The position numbers and the translations under genes are program-made. Positions 1 through 9,025 of a DNA stretch of 64,000 nt are shown in pieces. Position 1 is the first letter of the stretch, and every line of letters begins with the position of its first letter. The DNA is taken from positions 1,116,001 to 1,180,000 of the forward strand of contig NZ_FOOQ01000001.1 of the NCBI RefSeq assembly GCF_900113245.1. Reading direction: 5' to 3'. Below the pieces are notes generated by a model. That model did not search any database and had not been told where the DNA came from. It saw nothing but the letters and a program-made list of their open reading frames with translations. Origin of the DNA: Halopelagius inordinatus (GTDB lineage Archaea > Halobacteriota > Halobacteria > Halobacteriales > Haloferacaceae).

Positions 1-754
1 TGTCGCCGTACGGGATGTACTGGTAGACCGGTATCTTCCCGACGAGTTCGTCTTGGACGTCCTCGCGGACGCCCATCAGCATCTGCACCTCGAACGGGGT
101 CCGATGCTCGCGGTAGAGGTCCGCGGCGTGGTTCACCATCGCCAGGTCGTGACTTCCGACGGCGACGCCGTCGTCGAACTCGCGGAACATGAACGCCAGA
201 TGCTCGCGGTACTTCTCGTCTACGACCGACTTGTCTTTGTAGGCGATGGATTTCGGTTCGTCGTACGCGCCCTTGACGAGTCTGACCTTCCCCGGGACGT
301 CGGCGAGGCGTTCCAAATCGTCGCCCGTCCGCTTGAGGTTCGCCTGCACGCAGAGGCCGACGTTGCCGTCGGACCGGCGGGCGTTCTCCTCGAACGCGTC
401 GAGTGTCGCGTCGGTGGTGTCCGCGTCCTCCATGTCGACCCAGACGAACACGTCTCGGTCCGTCGCGTGGTCGACGATGCGCTCTAAGTTCTCCTCGAAC
501 GCGCGTTCGCCGACGCCGAGTCCGATCTGAGACGGCTTCACCGAGACGGTACAGTCGAGGTTTCGGTCGTCGATTCGGTCGACGAGTTCGACGTACTGTC
601 GGGCGTCCTCGTCTGCGGGTTCTCGCGCGTCGTAGTGCTCGCCGAGGAGGTTCACTATCCCCCGAATCCCGCGTTCGTTCGTCTCCGAGACGTACGAGAG
701 CGCGGTCTCGGCGTCCTCGCCCGCCACAAAGTTGTTCGCCACCGGTGGTATCAT
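1..754 (-). CDS. Proline dehydrogenase, 3' end beyond window
   Basis: FAD-dependent oxidation of L-proline to pyrroline-5-carboxylate, the first step of proline catabolism. The minus strand is open from an ATG at 754 to the window edge, so only about the first 251 residues are visible. The N-terminus (MIPPVANNFVAGE) and the segment VRLVKGAYDEP are typical of the PutA/PRODH TIM barrel; the latter carries the conserved Lys-Gly-Ala-Tyr-Asp flavin/substrate motif. The start is chosen because the family begins with this MIPP segment. It is divergent from the Liv operon, with a 181-bp shared upstream region. The family assignment is confident; the downstream partner (P5C dehydrogenase or other) cannot be seen. 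Confidence 0.9.
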   Translation of the reverse strand, partial: MIPPVANNFVAGEDAETALSYVSETNERGIRGIVNLLGEHYDAREPADEDARQYVELVDRIDDRNLDCTVSVKPSQIGLGVGERAFEENLERIVDHATDRDVFVWVDMEDADTTDATLDAFEENARRSDGNVGLCVQANLKRTGDDLERLADVPGKVRLVKGAYDEPKSIAYKDKSVVDEKYREHLAFMFREFDDGVAVGSHDLAMVNHAADLYREHRTPFEVQMLMGVREDVQDELVGKIPVYQYIPYGD

Positions 755-881
755 CTTTCGCCACTGTCCGCCCTATCGGCTTAGTGTGAGACCCTACCAT
801 ACAATTCTTGGTGATTCGAGACGAAATTAACTTAATATCGGACGGTTGAAGTCGTTCTACCCCCGGATTCGACTCCCGAAC

Positions 882-911
882 CCGACCATGGTCGGATGTA
901 CCCTTATTCAT
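882..911 (+). promoter_or_regulatory. Palindrome plus TATA-like box upstream of the Liv operon
   Basis: A perfect 14-bp palindrome CCGACCATGGTCGG lies at 882-895. It is followed directly by a TATA-like CCTTATTC (902-909), centred about 30 nt before the ATG at 936, which fits a leaderless or near-leaderless transcript. The palindrome sits just upstream of where the BRE would be, a position suited to a regulator of the transporter. The palindrome is seen; its role is inferred. Confidence 0.5.
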
Positions 912-935
912 CAATACCTGTGAGACTACCCTGTC

Positions 936-2246
936 ATGGAATCTAATGGCACGGACGGGAAACTCGACCGTCGTACGCTGTTGAAGCTCTCTGGGGCCGG
1001 TTTGGTGGGGGCCACGGCCGGATGTCTCGAAGACTCCGAAGGGTCCGGAACCGAAGGTGAAGGGACCGACTCCGGCGGGGAGAACACCGACGAGAACACC
1101 GACTCCAGCGGCGGCGGCCAAGAGTCGTACACCATCGGGATGGTGGACGCGCTCACGGGTTCGCTCGCGCCGTACGGCAAGCGGAACCAACGGGGCAAGG
1201 ACCTCGCACTCGCGGCGATAAACGACGTGGGAATCGGCTCCGACGGGGCTTCGCTCGAAATCGCCGTCGAGGACTCCGAGTCGTCGAACCAGTCCGGCGT
1301 CTCCGCCGCGCAGAAACTCGTCGAACAGAACGGCGTCCCGCTTTTCATCGGCGCCGTCGGCTCCGGCGTCTCCATCGCCATGTACGACTCCGTCACGAAG
1401 GGTGCCGGCGTCGTCCAGATTTCACAGAACTCCACCAGCCCCGAACTCACCAACGTTCCGGGACTGCTCCGAACGAGTCCCTCCGGGTCGGCCAAAGGTG
1501 AGGCTCTCGCGAAGTTCATCGCCGAGGACCACGACAAAGTCGCCGTCACGTGGGTCAACAACGACTACGGGACCGGCCTGTCGAACGTCTTCGCGGATAC
1601 GTTCGAGGGGGACGTCGTCTACAACGAACCGCACGACCAAGGGCAGTCGTCGTACAGCGGAACGCTCACCGAGATGGCAAACACCGACGCGTCGGCGTGG
1701 TTGTTCCTCACCTACGCCAACGAGATGACCGTGATGGCCAACGAGTCGTTCGACCAAGGCTACAACACGCAGGTCGACTACTACGGCGCGGAATCGACCG
1801 TCGCCGACGAGATTCTGGAGAACACGCCGGAGGGGAGCTTAGACGGCATGCAGGGCATCACGGAGTCCGCCCCCGGCGACCAGGAGAACTTCAAGAACTT
1901 CGCTTCGACGTTCAAGTCCGAGTACGACGCCGAACCGACCGTCTGGGCGGCGTTCACCTACGACGCGGTCCACATCGCGGCGCTGGCCATCGAGGCGGCC
2001 GACGAGTTCACGGGCGAGGCCCTGAACGAAGTCGTCCGCGACGTGACCCGCCCGGAGGGCCAAGAGGCGTTCACCTTCGAGGAGGCGGCCGGGATGCTCC
2101 GCGACGGCGGGTCGCCGAGCGACGTGGACTATCAGGGCGTCAGCGGCCTCGTCGACTTAGACGAGAACGGCGACCCGCCGGGCACCTATCAGGTGTACAG
2201 CGTCCAAGAGCACGCCTACGAGTACGGCGAGTACATCACGAGCTAA
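936..2246 (+). CDS. livK: Branched-chain amino acid ABC transporter, substrate-binding lipoprotein
   Basis: Extracellular solute receptor of a Liv-type (HAAT) importer. The N-terminus has a Tat motif (DRRTLLK, residues 11-17), a short hydrophobic stretch and a lipobox ending at Cys30 (ATAGC), so it should be exported folded and lipid-anchored. An acidic Ser/Gly/Glu linker follows to about residue 65. The periplasmic-binding fold begins at YTIGMVDALTGSLAPYG, the usual start of family 6 receptors. At 436 residues it has normal length for the family. It is the first gene of a five-gene operon with two permeases and two ATPases. The ligand could be Leu/Ile/Val, but the same family also takes amides, urea or short acids, so substrate is uncertain. 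Confidence 0.9.
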   Translation: MESNGTDGKLDRRTLLKLSGAGLVGATAGCLEDSEGSGTEGEGTDSGGENTDENTDSSGGGQESYTIGMVDALTGSLAPYGKRNQRGKDLALAAINDVGIGSDGASLEIAVEDSESSNQSGVSAAQKLVEQNGVPLFIGAVGSGVSIAMYDSVTKGAGVVQISQNSTSPELTNVPGLLRTSPSGSAKGEALAKFIAEDHDKVAVTWVNNDYGTGLSNVFADTFEGDVVYNEPHDQGQSSYSGTLTEMANTDASAWLFLTYANEMTVMANESFDQGYNTQVDYYGAESTVADEILENTPEGSLDGMQGITESAPGDQENFKNFASTFKSEYDAEPTVWAAFTYDAVHIAALAIEAADEFTGEALNEVVRDVTRPEGQEAFTFEEAAGMLRDGGSPSDVDYQGVSGLVDLDENGDPPGTYQVYSVQEHAYEYGEYITS

Positions 2247-2297
2247 GATGAACGAGTCGGGTGGACAGACGGGGTCCGGACCCCCGGGGAGAGTCGG

Positions 2298-3236
2298 ATG
2301 ATTCTCCTCCAGGGTCTGAACCCGTTTCAGTTCGTCGTCAACGGAATCGTGTTCAGCAGCATCATCGTGCTCGCGTCTATCGGCCTGTCTCTGGTCTACA
2401 GCATCGCCGACTTCGCGAACTTCGCCCACGGGGACACCCTGACGGTCGGCGCGTTCGGCGCGTTAGCGGTCGTTCCAGTCGTCGCGCCCGCGATGGAGGG
2501 CATCCTCCTCTTCGGACTGCCCGTCTGGCTGTTCGTCGTGCTTCTCGTCGGGATGGCGGTGGCCGCCGTCGTCGTCGTCCTGACGGAGTTCGTAGTCTAC
2601 AGACCGCTCGATGCGGGCTCTATCGAACTGCTCATCACGAGCATCGGGGTGGCGCTCTCGTACCGGGCCGTCGTCTTCCTCGCGTTCGGAACGAGTCCGC
2701 AACGGTACGGCGTCCCGCGGGCGGGGCCCATCCCCGAGATTCGCGAGACGTTCAACCTCGCGGTGACGCCCCGACAGGTCGCCGTCGTCCTCTCTGCGGT
2801 GGTTCTCGTGGGCATCCTCCACTTCGTCCTCCAGTACACCACGCTGGGGCGGAAGATGCGCGCCACCGCCGACGACCCGAACCTCGCGCGGGTCAGCGGG
2901 ATTCGCACCCGCGAGGTCATCGTCGCCATGTGGGTCATCGGCGGCGTCCTGGCGGCGGCGGGCGGCGTCTTCCTCGGACTGGAGACGCTCGTCCGCCCGC
3001 GGATGGGGTTCGACATCCTGCTCATCGTCTTCGCCGCGGTCATCTTGGGCGGTATCGGCTCCGTCTACGGCGCGATGCTCGGCGGACTCGTCATCGGGAT
3101 GCTGTACGAACTGACGCCGATGTTCTCTATGGTCGGCATCCCCATCGGCTCGGAGTACGCCGAGGCAGTCGCGTTCGTCATCATGGTCGCGATACTGCTC
3201 GTTCGACCGAGCGGAATCATGGGTGAGACGACGTGA
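2298..3236 (+). CDS. livH: Branched-chain amino acid ABC transporter permease (LivH type)
   Basis: Integral membrane permease of 312 residues, dominated by hydrophobic segments. It contains the family hallmarks VVYRPLDAGS in the first half and a Gly-rich LGGIGSVYGAMLGGLVIG stretch near the C-terminus. It should heterodimerise with the following LivM in the cytoplasmic membrane. It starts at ATG 2298, about 50 nt after livK. Its stop overlaps the GTG start of livM (GTGA), which implies translational coupling. Confidence 0.93.
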   Translation: MILLQGLNPFQFVVNGIVFSSIIVLASIGLSLVYSIADFANFAHGDTLTVGAFGALAVVPVVAPAMEGILLFGLPVWLFVVLLVGMAVAAVVVVLTEFVVYRPLDAGSIELLITSIGVALSYRAVVFLAFGTSPQRYGVPRAGPIPEIRETFNLAVTPRQVAVVLSAVVLVGILHFVLQYTTLGRKMRATADDPNLARVSGIRTREVIVAMWVIGGVLAAAGGVFLGLETLVRPRMGFDILLIVFAAVILGGIGSVYGAMLGGLVIGMLYELTPMFSMVGIPIGSEYAEAVAFVIMVAILLVRPSGIMGETT

Positions 3237-4300
3237 GCGACGCAGGCGGTCTCTCGGGAATCGCAAACTCCGTCGCCCGGACCGACGGCGAGCGAACCGT
3301 GCTCGTCGGCGTGGCGGGGATAGTTCTGGCCCTGCTGGTGGCGACGGCGCTCGGGGTCGTGAAGCTCCCGTTCCTCCTGTCGCTGCTCTCTTTGGCCGGG
3401 ATGTACGTCCTCTTGACGTTGGGACTGAACGTCCAGTGGGGCTACACCGGCCTCATCAACTTCTCCGTCGCGGCGTTCTGGGGCATCGGGGCCTACTGCG
3501 CGGCGCTTTTGAGCGCGCCGAGTTCGCCGTTGGAACTCGGGTTGAGCCCGATTGTCGGGTTCCTCGCGGCCGTCGTCGTCAGCGCCGTCGTCGCCGTCTT
3601 CATCGCCATTCCGACGCTCCGCCTGCGCGAGGACTACCTCGCCATCGCGTCGCTCGGACTGGCCGAGGTCATCCGCCGACTCATCCTCAACGAGGAGCAG
3701 TGGACGGCCGGATCCAGCGGTATCTCCGGCATCCCGCGACTACTGCCGGACCTGCCGCTGACGCAGAACGCGACGAACTTCGCCGTCGTGGTGGTTCTCA
3801 TCGCCCTCGTCTACGGCTTCCTGTGGCGGGTTCACCGCTCGCCGTGGGGCCGCGTCCTCCGGACGATTCGCTCCGACGAGGACTTAGCGAAGGCGCTGGG
3901 GAAGAACACCTACGCGTTCAAGATGCAGTCGTTCGTTCTCGGGTCGGTCATCATGGCCATCGCGGGGGCGTTCTACGTCCACGTGAACCTCTACATCGAC
4001 CCGACGGACCTCATCCCGCTGACGACGTTTTACATCTGGATCGCGGTCATCCTCGGCGGGACGGGGAGCAACCGCGGCGCGGTTCTCGGGGCGGCGACGA
4101 TAATCGCCATCCGCGAGGGGACGCGCTTTCTCAACGACGTCGCGGCGTTCACCAGTCTCGGCATCGACCTCGCGCCGATTCGACTGCTGTTGGTCGGACT
4201 GCTCATCATCCTCGTCGTGCGGGTTCGCCCGGAGGGACTGCTCCCGCCGCGCGACGAACTCGTCTGGCCCGCCTCGCGCGGGCGGGAGGAGGACGCATGA
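3233..4300 (+). CDS. livM: Branched-chain amino acid ABC transporter permease (LivM type)
   Basis: Second membrane subunit, 355 residues, GTG start overlapping livH by 4 nt. LivM hallmarks are visible: GLNVQWGYTGLINFSVAAFWGIG near residue 65, LRLREDYLAIASLGLAEVIR in the cytoplasmic coupling region, and VILGGTGSNRGAVLGAA near residue 275. The last residues are hydrophilic and Arg-rich, consistent with a cytoplasmic tail. The stop overlaps the livG ATG (ATGA), so the operon is tightly packed. Confidence 0.93.
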   Translation: MSDAGGLSGIANSVARTDGERTVLVGVAGIVLALLVATALGVVKLPFLLSLLSLAGMYVLLTLGLNVQWGYTGLINFSVAAFWGIGAYCAALLSAPSSPLELGLSPIVGFLAAVVVSAVVAVFIAIPTLRLREDYLAIASLGLAEVIRRLILNEEQWTAGSSGISGIPRLLPDLPLTQNATNFAVVVVLIALVYGFLWRVHRSPWGRVLRTIRSDEDLAKALGKNTYAFKMQSFVLGSVIMAIAGAFYVHVNLYIDPTDLIPLTTFYIWIAVILGGTGSNRGAVLGAATIIAIREGTRFLNDVAAFTSLGIDLAPIRLLLVGLLIILVVRVRPEGLLPPRDELVWPASRGREEDA

Positions 4301-5112
4301 GCCGACAGAACGGGACTGAGATGACCTACGAGGGAGCCAACCTCGACAAGCCGAACCAGATTCTCCGGACGGACGACCTCCGGAAGGCGTTCGGCGGACT
4401 CGTCGCGACCGACGGCGCGTCCATCGCCGTCGAGGAAGGCACCATCACCGGAATGATAGGGCCGAACGGCGCGGGCAAGTCCACGCTGTTCAACCTCATC
4501 TCGGGGTTCTACGACCCCGACGACGGCCGGGTCTGGGTCAACGACACCGACGTGACCGACAAGAAGCCGCACGAGACGGCGCGGGCCGGACTCGTGCGCA
4601 CCTTCCAGACGCCGCGGCGACTGGAGGACATGACCGTCCGCGAGGCGATGCTCGTCGGCGCGCGCCCCCAGACGGGCGAGTCGATACTGCCGCTTTGGCT
4701 GAGTCCCTCGACCGTGACCAGAGAAGAGAGAGCCAACATCGAACGCGCCGAGGAACTCCTCGAACGCTTCGAGATAGCGCACCTCATCGACGAACCGTCG
4801 GCGGAACTCTCCGGCGGGCAGTTGAAACTCGTCGAACTCGCGCGCGCCATCACGACGAGTCCGGACATCCTCCTCTTGGACGAACCGGTGGCGGGCGTCA
4901 ACCCGACGCTCGCGAACGACATAAAGCGGTTCGTGCGCGAACTCAACGACGAGGGCCAGACGTTCCTGATCATCGAACACGACATGCCCTTCATCATGGA
5001 CCTCGCGGACCCGGTCATCGTCTTAGACCAGGGGAAGGTGCTGATGGAGGGGACGCCGGAGGAAGTCCGGTCGGACCGACGCGTCATCGACGCCTACCTC
5101 GGAGGTGCCTGA
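4297..5112 (+). CDS. livG: Branched-chain amino acid ABC transporter ATPase (LivG type)
   Basis: Nucleotide-binding subunit, 271 residues from ATG 4297, which overlaps the livM stop. It has Walker A GPNGAGKST, the Q-loop region VRTFQTPRRL, signature LSGGQ, Walker B LLLDEP and the switch His in IIEHDM. The C-terminal VLMEGTPEEVRSD stretch is typical of LivG. An open frame continues further upstream in livM, but no start there fits. It should pair with LivF to drive import. Confidence 0.95.
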   Translation: MSRQNGTEMTYEGANLDKPNQILRTDDLRKAFGGLVATDGASIAVEEGTITGMIGPNGAGKSTLFNLISGFYDPDDGRVWVNDTDVTDKKPHETARAGLVRTFQTPRRLEDMTVREAMLVGARPQTGESILPLWLSPSTVTREERANIERAEELLERFEIAHLIDEPSAELSGGQLKLVELARAITTSPDILLLDEPVAGVNPTLANDIKRFVRELNDEGQTFLIIEHDMPFIMDLADPVIVLDQGKVLMEGTPEEVRSDRRVIDAYLGGA

Positions 5113-5113
5113 G

Positions 5114-5869
5114 ATGAGTACCGACACACCACGACAGACGGAGAGCGCCGACGACGTCGCACTCGCAGTCGAGGGGGTGGACTCGGGGTACGGCGAGGCG
5201 CAGGTCCTCGACGACCTGAGTCTCCACCTCGACAGAGACGAAATCGTCTGCATCATCGGTCCGAACGGCGCGGGCAAATCCACCGTACTGAAGACGGTGT
5301 TCGGCCTGTTGAAGCCGTGGAACGGGACCGTCAGACTCGGCGGCGAGGATATCACGGGGACCGAACCCGAAGATTTGGTCCGCAAAGGCGTCGGCTACGT
5401 CCCGCAGGTGGACAACGTCTTTTCGTCTCTGACCATCGAGGAGAACCTCCGGATGGGCGGCGTCGCCCGCAAATCCGGACTCGACGAGGTAATCGGGCGG
5501 TTGTACGACCGCTTCCCCCTCTTAGACGAGAAAAGAGAGGCGAAAGCGCGGACGCTGTCGGGCGGGCAACGGCAGGTGCTGGCGTTCTCCAGAGCGCTGG
5601 TGATGGAGCCCGACGTGTTGCTCATCGACGAACCGTCGGCCGGACTCGCGCCGAGCATCGTCGAAGACGTGTTCGCGAACGTCCGGACGGTCAACGAACT
5701 GGGGACGGCCATCCTGATGGTCGAACAGAACGCCCGCGAGGGACTCGCCATCTCGGACCGCGGGTACGTCCTCGACCAGGGAACCGTCGCCTACGAGGAC
5801 GACGCGGACGGACTCCTCGACAACCCCGAGGTATCGCAGTTGTACCTCGGCGGCGCGGACTACGAGTGA
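5114..5869 (+). CDS. livF: Branched-chain amino acid ABC transporter ATPase (LivF type)
   Basis: Second ATPase, 251 residues. It has Walker A GPNGAGKST, the LivF-specific GVGYVPQ Q-loop, the signature LSGGQRQ and Walker B VLLIDEP followed by SAGLAPSIV, plus the VEQN switch. A GTG at 5105 is in frame, but it lies inside a strong Shine-Dalgarno GGAGGTG (5101-5107) that is well spaced for ATG 5114, so ATG 5114 is preferred. It is the last gene of the operon; livG ends 1 nt upstream of this ATG. Confidence 0.95.
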   Translation: MSTDTPRQTESADDVALAVEGVDSGYGEAQVLDDLSLHLDRDEIVCIIGPNGAGKSTVLKTVFGLLKPWNGTVRLGGEDITGTEPEDLVRKGVGYVPQVDNVFSSLTIEENLRMGGVARKSGLDEVIGRLYDRFPLLDEKREAKARTLSGGQRQVLAFSRALVMEPDVLLIDEPSAGLAPSIVEDVFANVRTVNELGTAILMVEQNAREGLAISDRGYVLDQGTVAYEDDADGLLDNPEVSQLYLGGADYE

Positions 5870-5882
5870 GTCCGTCCCGCGT

Positions 5883-6680
5883 CTAACTGGCGCATTTCTC
5901 TATCTCGCCTTTCAGTCCCGTGGCGTCGAAGTCGTGGTCGGGGCGGATGTTGACGAAGTCGAGGAATTCGAGCGCCGAGAGCAGTTCGTCGGTGTCGTAC
6001 GAGGTTCTCGCGGCGGCGACCGTCTCTTTCGCGCCGATGAGCGGTTCGAAGGCCGCCAACGCGCACGCGAGGTCGTACGACCGGGCGTCGTCCGCCGCGC
6101 CTTCGCTGACGCTCGTCGCGTCGATGAAGAACACCTCGCCGTCGACGATGAGGACGTTCTCCGCGCGGAGGTCACCGTGGGCGAGTCCGTCGTCGTGCAT
6201 CCGTCGGAGAGACTCGAAGACGTCGGGCGCGATATCGACCTCTCGCCTCCGGTCCAACTCGTCGAGGGGGCGGAAGTTCGGAAGATACTCCAACACGAGG
6301 ACGCCGAGTTCGCCCACTTCGAACGCCTCGACGGGTTCGGGTGCGTTGACGCCTATCTCGCGCATCCGACGGGTCGCCTCCAGTTCGTGTTCGGCCATCT
6401 GGTAGGGCGTGCCGAAATGCTCGAAAAAGCCCTCGCGCCCCGAGGAGAACGCGCCGAGGTTGCGAGTCGTCGTGAAGACGGCGTGGACGAGCGAGTTCTG
6501 CCGGGAGACGACCTTCACGAACCACTCGTCGTCGACGACCATCGGCGTCGAGAGCCAGTTGTCCGCCTCCAGAAAGCGGATGTGTAGTTCCTCCCGGTCG
6601 TAGCGCGTCTGTAACTCGCGAGCGACTGCTTCGAGTCGCGGCCAGTCCACGCGCCCCCGAACGAGGCGGCGGAGTTCCAT
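5883..6680 (-). CDS. RIO/Bud32-like protein kinase
   Basis: 265-residue cytosolic kinase-fold protein. An N-terminal helical region (about 1-40) precedes a kinase fold. The candidate ATP-binding Lys is K56 (WFVKVV), the hinge is around VLVLEYL (127-133), the catalytic loop is HGDLRAENVL with D170 and N175, and the metal-binding Asp is D187 in FIDAT, which replaces DFG as in RIO kinases. A eukaryote-like activation segment is absent, also as in RIO. It is convergent with livF (13-nt gap) and has no operon partner. RIO-type kinases act in ribosome maturation or as ATPases; this divergent haloarchaeal branch has no assignable substrate. Confidence 0.8.
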   Translation of the reverse strand: MELRRLVRGRVDWPRLEAVARELQTRYDREELHIRFLEADNWLSTPMVVDDEWFVKVVSRQNSLVHAVFTTTRNLGAFSSGREGFFEHFGTPYQMAEHELEATRRMREIGVNAPEPVEAFEVGELGVLVLEYLPNFRPLDELDRRREVDIAPDVFESLRRMHDDGLAHGDLRAENVLIVDGEVFFIDATSVSEGAADDARSYDLACALAAFEPLIGAKETVAAARTSYDTDELLSALEFLDFVNIRPDHDFDATGLKGEIEKCAS

Positions 6681-6740
6681 ACGGGGTGTAAGGATGGGGG
6701 TGCGTATAACTCTCCGGGCGGGGCCGTCCCGCGTCTCGAT

Positions 6741-7175
6741 TCAGTCGTCGCCTCGAACCGCCAACACGGGAGTGTCGCCGCGTCTGAGGACTCGTTCGGT
6801 GACGCTTCCGAGGAGATATCGTTCGACGCTGGTCCGGCCGTGCGTCCCCATCACGACGAGGTCACAGTCCTCCTCGTCGGCGTACGACCGTATCTCGTCG
6901 GACGGCGAACCGTTTCTGACGGCGGTGACCACGTCCACGTCCTCGACCGCCGCACGGTCGCGCACTCGGGCCGTCGCCGTCTCCGATCGCTCTTCGATCG
7001 CTGCTTGTACCTCCTCGGGGGTGACCGCGGGGGCTCCGACCCCGACGTGTCGGGCGTCCACGACGGAGAGCGCGTGCAGTTCCGCGCCGTGTTGCCGCGC
7101 CAGGTCGATAGCGTGGTCGACGGCGTTATTGGCGGGGTCGCTTCCGTCCGTCGGAACGAGTATCCTGTCGTACAT
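6741..7175 (-). CDS. Universal stress protein, UspA family
   Basis: 144-residue single-domain Usp. It begins MYDRILVPTDGSDPA and ends in the ATP-binding loop GTHGRTSVERYLLGS, which fits the G-x2-G-x9-G-S/T rule, so it should bind ATP. The frame is open further upstream, but the typical family start is ATG 7175. It lies just upstream of a second, more divergent Usp gene on the same strand, suggesting tandem duplication. Role: cytosolic stress-related nucleotide-binding protein, target unknown. Confidence 0.92.
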   Translation of the reverse strand: MYDRILVPTDGSDPANNAVDHAIDLARQHGAELHALSVVDARHVGVGAPAVTPEEVQAAIEERSETATARVRDRAAVEDVDVVTAVRNGSPSDEIRSYADEEDCDLVVMGTHGRTSVERYLLGSVTERVLRRGDTPVLAVRGDD

Positions 7176-7328
7176 AGATGCAGATTCGCGCCCCGGAAAG
7201 AAGGAACCGCGTGAAGAATCCCACTTTTTTGGAAACCCCCTCCCGCCGCGAGTTCGTTCGGGACGGTGGAGTTCCGAGCGCGGACCGGGACGGCCGCGGC
7301 ACCTCTCCGAGCGACCCACGCCGACCGT

Positions 7329-7757
7329 TCAGTGCTCGGCTCTCACGGTCATGACGCTGATGGAACACTCGCGGAGGCACCGTCCGACGACGCCCCCGAC
7401 GCGGTACGATTCGTCGCAGAACCCCCCGCGGTCCGGGAGCAACACCAAGTCCTCGGACTCGTCGGCGTACTCCCGTATCGTCTCGACCGGCGGCCCGCAC
7501 CGGACGGCGCTGACGACGTTCACGCCGCCCGCGACCGCGCGCTCCCCGACTCGGTTCGATATCTCGGGACGTTTCTCGCGGGCGTCTCGCGCGCCGTCCG
7601 GGTCCGTCTCGGGCGTCTCTACGCTCGCCCGTTCGGGGTCCGAGACGCGGAGGACGTGGAGTTCGGCGTCGTACCGTTGCGCCACGTCGAGGGCGCAGTT
7701 GATCGTCCGTTCGGCGTCGTCGCCGACGCCGGTGGGGACGAGAACCCGGTCGTACAT
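7329..7757 (-). CDS. Divergent UspA-like protein with degenerate ATP loop
   Basis: 142 residues starting MYDRVLVPTGVGDDAERT. The fold resembles the neighbouring Usp, but the nucleotide loop reads LLPDRGGFCDESYRVGGVVG and lacks the G-x2-G-x9-G-S/T pattern, and TDGS is replaced by TGVG. It probably belongs to the non-ATP-binding Usp class. The start at 7757 matches the family N-terminus; upstream in-frame codons are less likely. About 150 bp separate it from the downstream usp gene. Confidence 0.8.
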   Translation of the reverse strand: MYDRVLVPTGVGDDAERTINCALDVAQRYDAELHVLRVSDPERASVETPETDPDGARDAREKRPEISNRVGERAVAGGVNVVSAVRCGPPVETIREYADESEDLVLLPDRGGFCDESYRVGGVVGRCLRECSISVMTVRAEH

Positions 7758-7882
7758 CGACGTCCAGTAGCCGCGCCGAACGCAAATGCCTATTGTCCGT
7801 CGGAGCCGACAGTTGCGGCGGAACCGGAGGTCTGTCACGGACGTTCGATTGGTTTAATGCGTTCACGTCGGAACGTCACGTC

Positions 7883-9025
7883 ATGGACTTCGAGTTACCC
7901 TCCGAACACCGGATGATGCGAGACACCGTCCGAGAGTTCTGCGAGGCGGAGATTTCACCCATCGCACAGGAGATAGAGACGGACCACCGCTTCCCCGAGG
8001 AGGTGTTCGACCAACTCGCCGACCTCGACATGCTCGGCGTCCCCGTCTCCGAGGAGTACGGCGGACTCGGCGGCGACCAACTGATGTACGCCCTCGTGAC
8101 GGAGGAACTCGGCCGCGTCTCCGGCGGCGTCGGACTCTCTTACGCCGCCCACGTCAGCCTCGCCTCGAAACCCATCGAGATGTTCGGCACCGACGAGCAG
8201 AAAGAACGGTGGCTCCGCCCCCTCGCGGAGGGCGAGTATCTCGGCGGATGGGCCCTCACCGAACCCGGGTCGGGGTCCGACGCCAGCGACATGGACACCA
8301 CCGCCGAGAGAGACGGCGACGGGTACGTCCTCGACGGGACGAAGCAGTTCATCACGAACGCAAACGTCGCCGGGTCGATAGTCGTGAAAGCCGTCACCGA
8401 CCCCGGTGCGGGCTACGACGGCATCTCGACGTTCATCGTGGACCCGCGGAACGACGACGGGTTCGAGGTGACGACGGTGTGGGACAAGATGGGGTTAAAC
8501 TCCTCGCCGACCTGCGAGATTCGGTTCGACGACCTGTACCTCCCCGAGGACCGCCTGCTGGGCGAAGAAGGCGAGGGGTGGACGCAGACCAAAAAGACGC
8601 TGGACGGCGGCCGCATCTCCATCGCAGCGCTCTCTACGGGCCTCGCGCAGGGCGCGTTCGAGGCTGCGAAGTCCTACGCTCTCGAACGCGAACAGTTCGG
8701 CAAGTCCATCTCGGAGTTCGACGCCATCCGCGACAAACTCGTCGATATGCACCGCAAGACCGAACGGGCGCGCCTCCTCACCCACCGCGCGGCGACGACG
8801 TACGACGCGGGCGACCCGGTGACCAGAGAGTCCGCACTCGCGAAACTCGACGCCAGCGAGGCGGCCCGCGAAGTCGCCGAAGACGCGGTGCAGGTTCTCG
8901 GCGGGTACGGTTACACCGAGGACTTCGCGCCGCAGCGATTCTACCGCGACGCCAAACTGATGGAGATAGGCGAGGGGACGAGCGAGATACAACACCTCGT
9001 CATCGGTCGCGAACTCGGTCTGTGA
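7883..9025 (+). CDS. Acyl-CoA dehydrogenase
   Basis: FAD-dependent alpha,beta-dehydrogenation of an acyl-CoA, 380 residues. The ACAD signatures are clear: GWALTEPGSGSDASDM in the flavin/substrate-binding middle domain and QVLGGYGYTEDFAPQRFYRD followed by IGEGTSEIQ near the C-terminus, where the Glu of the EGT motif is the likely catalytic base. The start MDFELPSEHRMMRD is typical for the family. It could serve fatty-acid or branched-chain amino-acid breakdown, the latter suggested only by the nearby Liv transporter. The 3' end overlaps the convergent gene below by 26 nt. Confidence 0.93.
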   Translation: MDFELPSEHRMMRDTVREFCEAEISPIAQEIETDHRFPEEVFDQLADLDMLGVPVSEEYGGLGGDQLMYALVTEELGRVSGGVGLSYAAHVSLASKPIEMFGTDEQKERWLRPLAEGEYLGGWALTEPGSGSDASDMDTTAERDGDGYVLDGTKQFITNANVAGSIVVKAVTDPGAGYDGISTFIVDPRNDDGFEVTTVWDKMGLNSSPTCEIRFDDLYLPEDRLLGEEGEGWTQTKKTLDGGRISIAALSTGLAQGAFEAAKSYALEREQFGKSISEFDAIRDKLVDMHRKTERARLLTHRAATTYDAGDPVTRESALAKLDASEAAREVAEDAVQVLGGYGYTEDFAPQRFYRDAKLMEIGEGTSEIQHLVIGRELGL

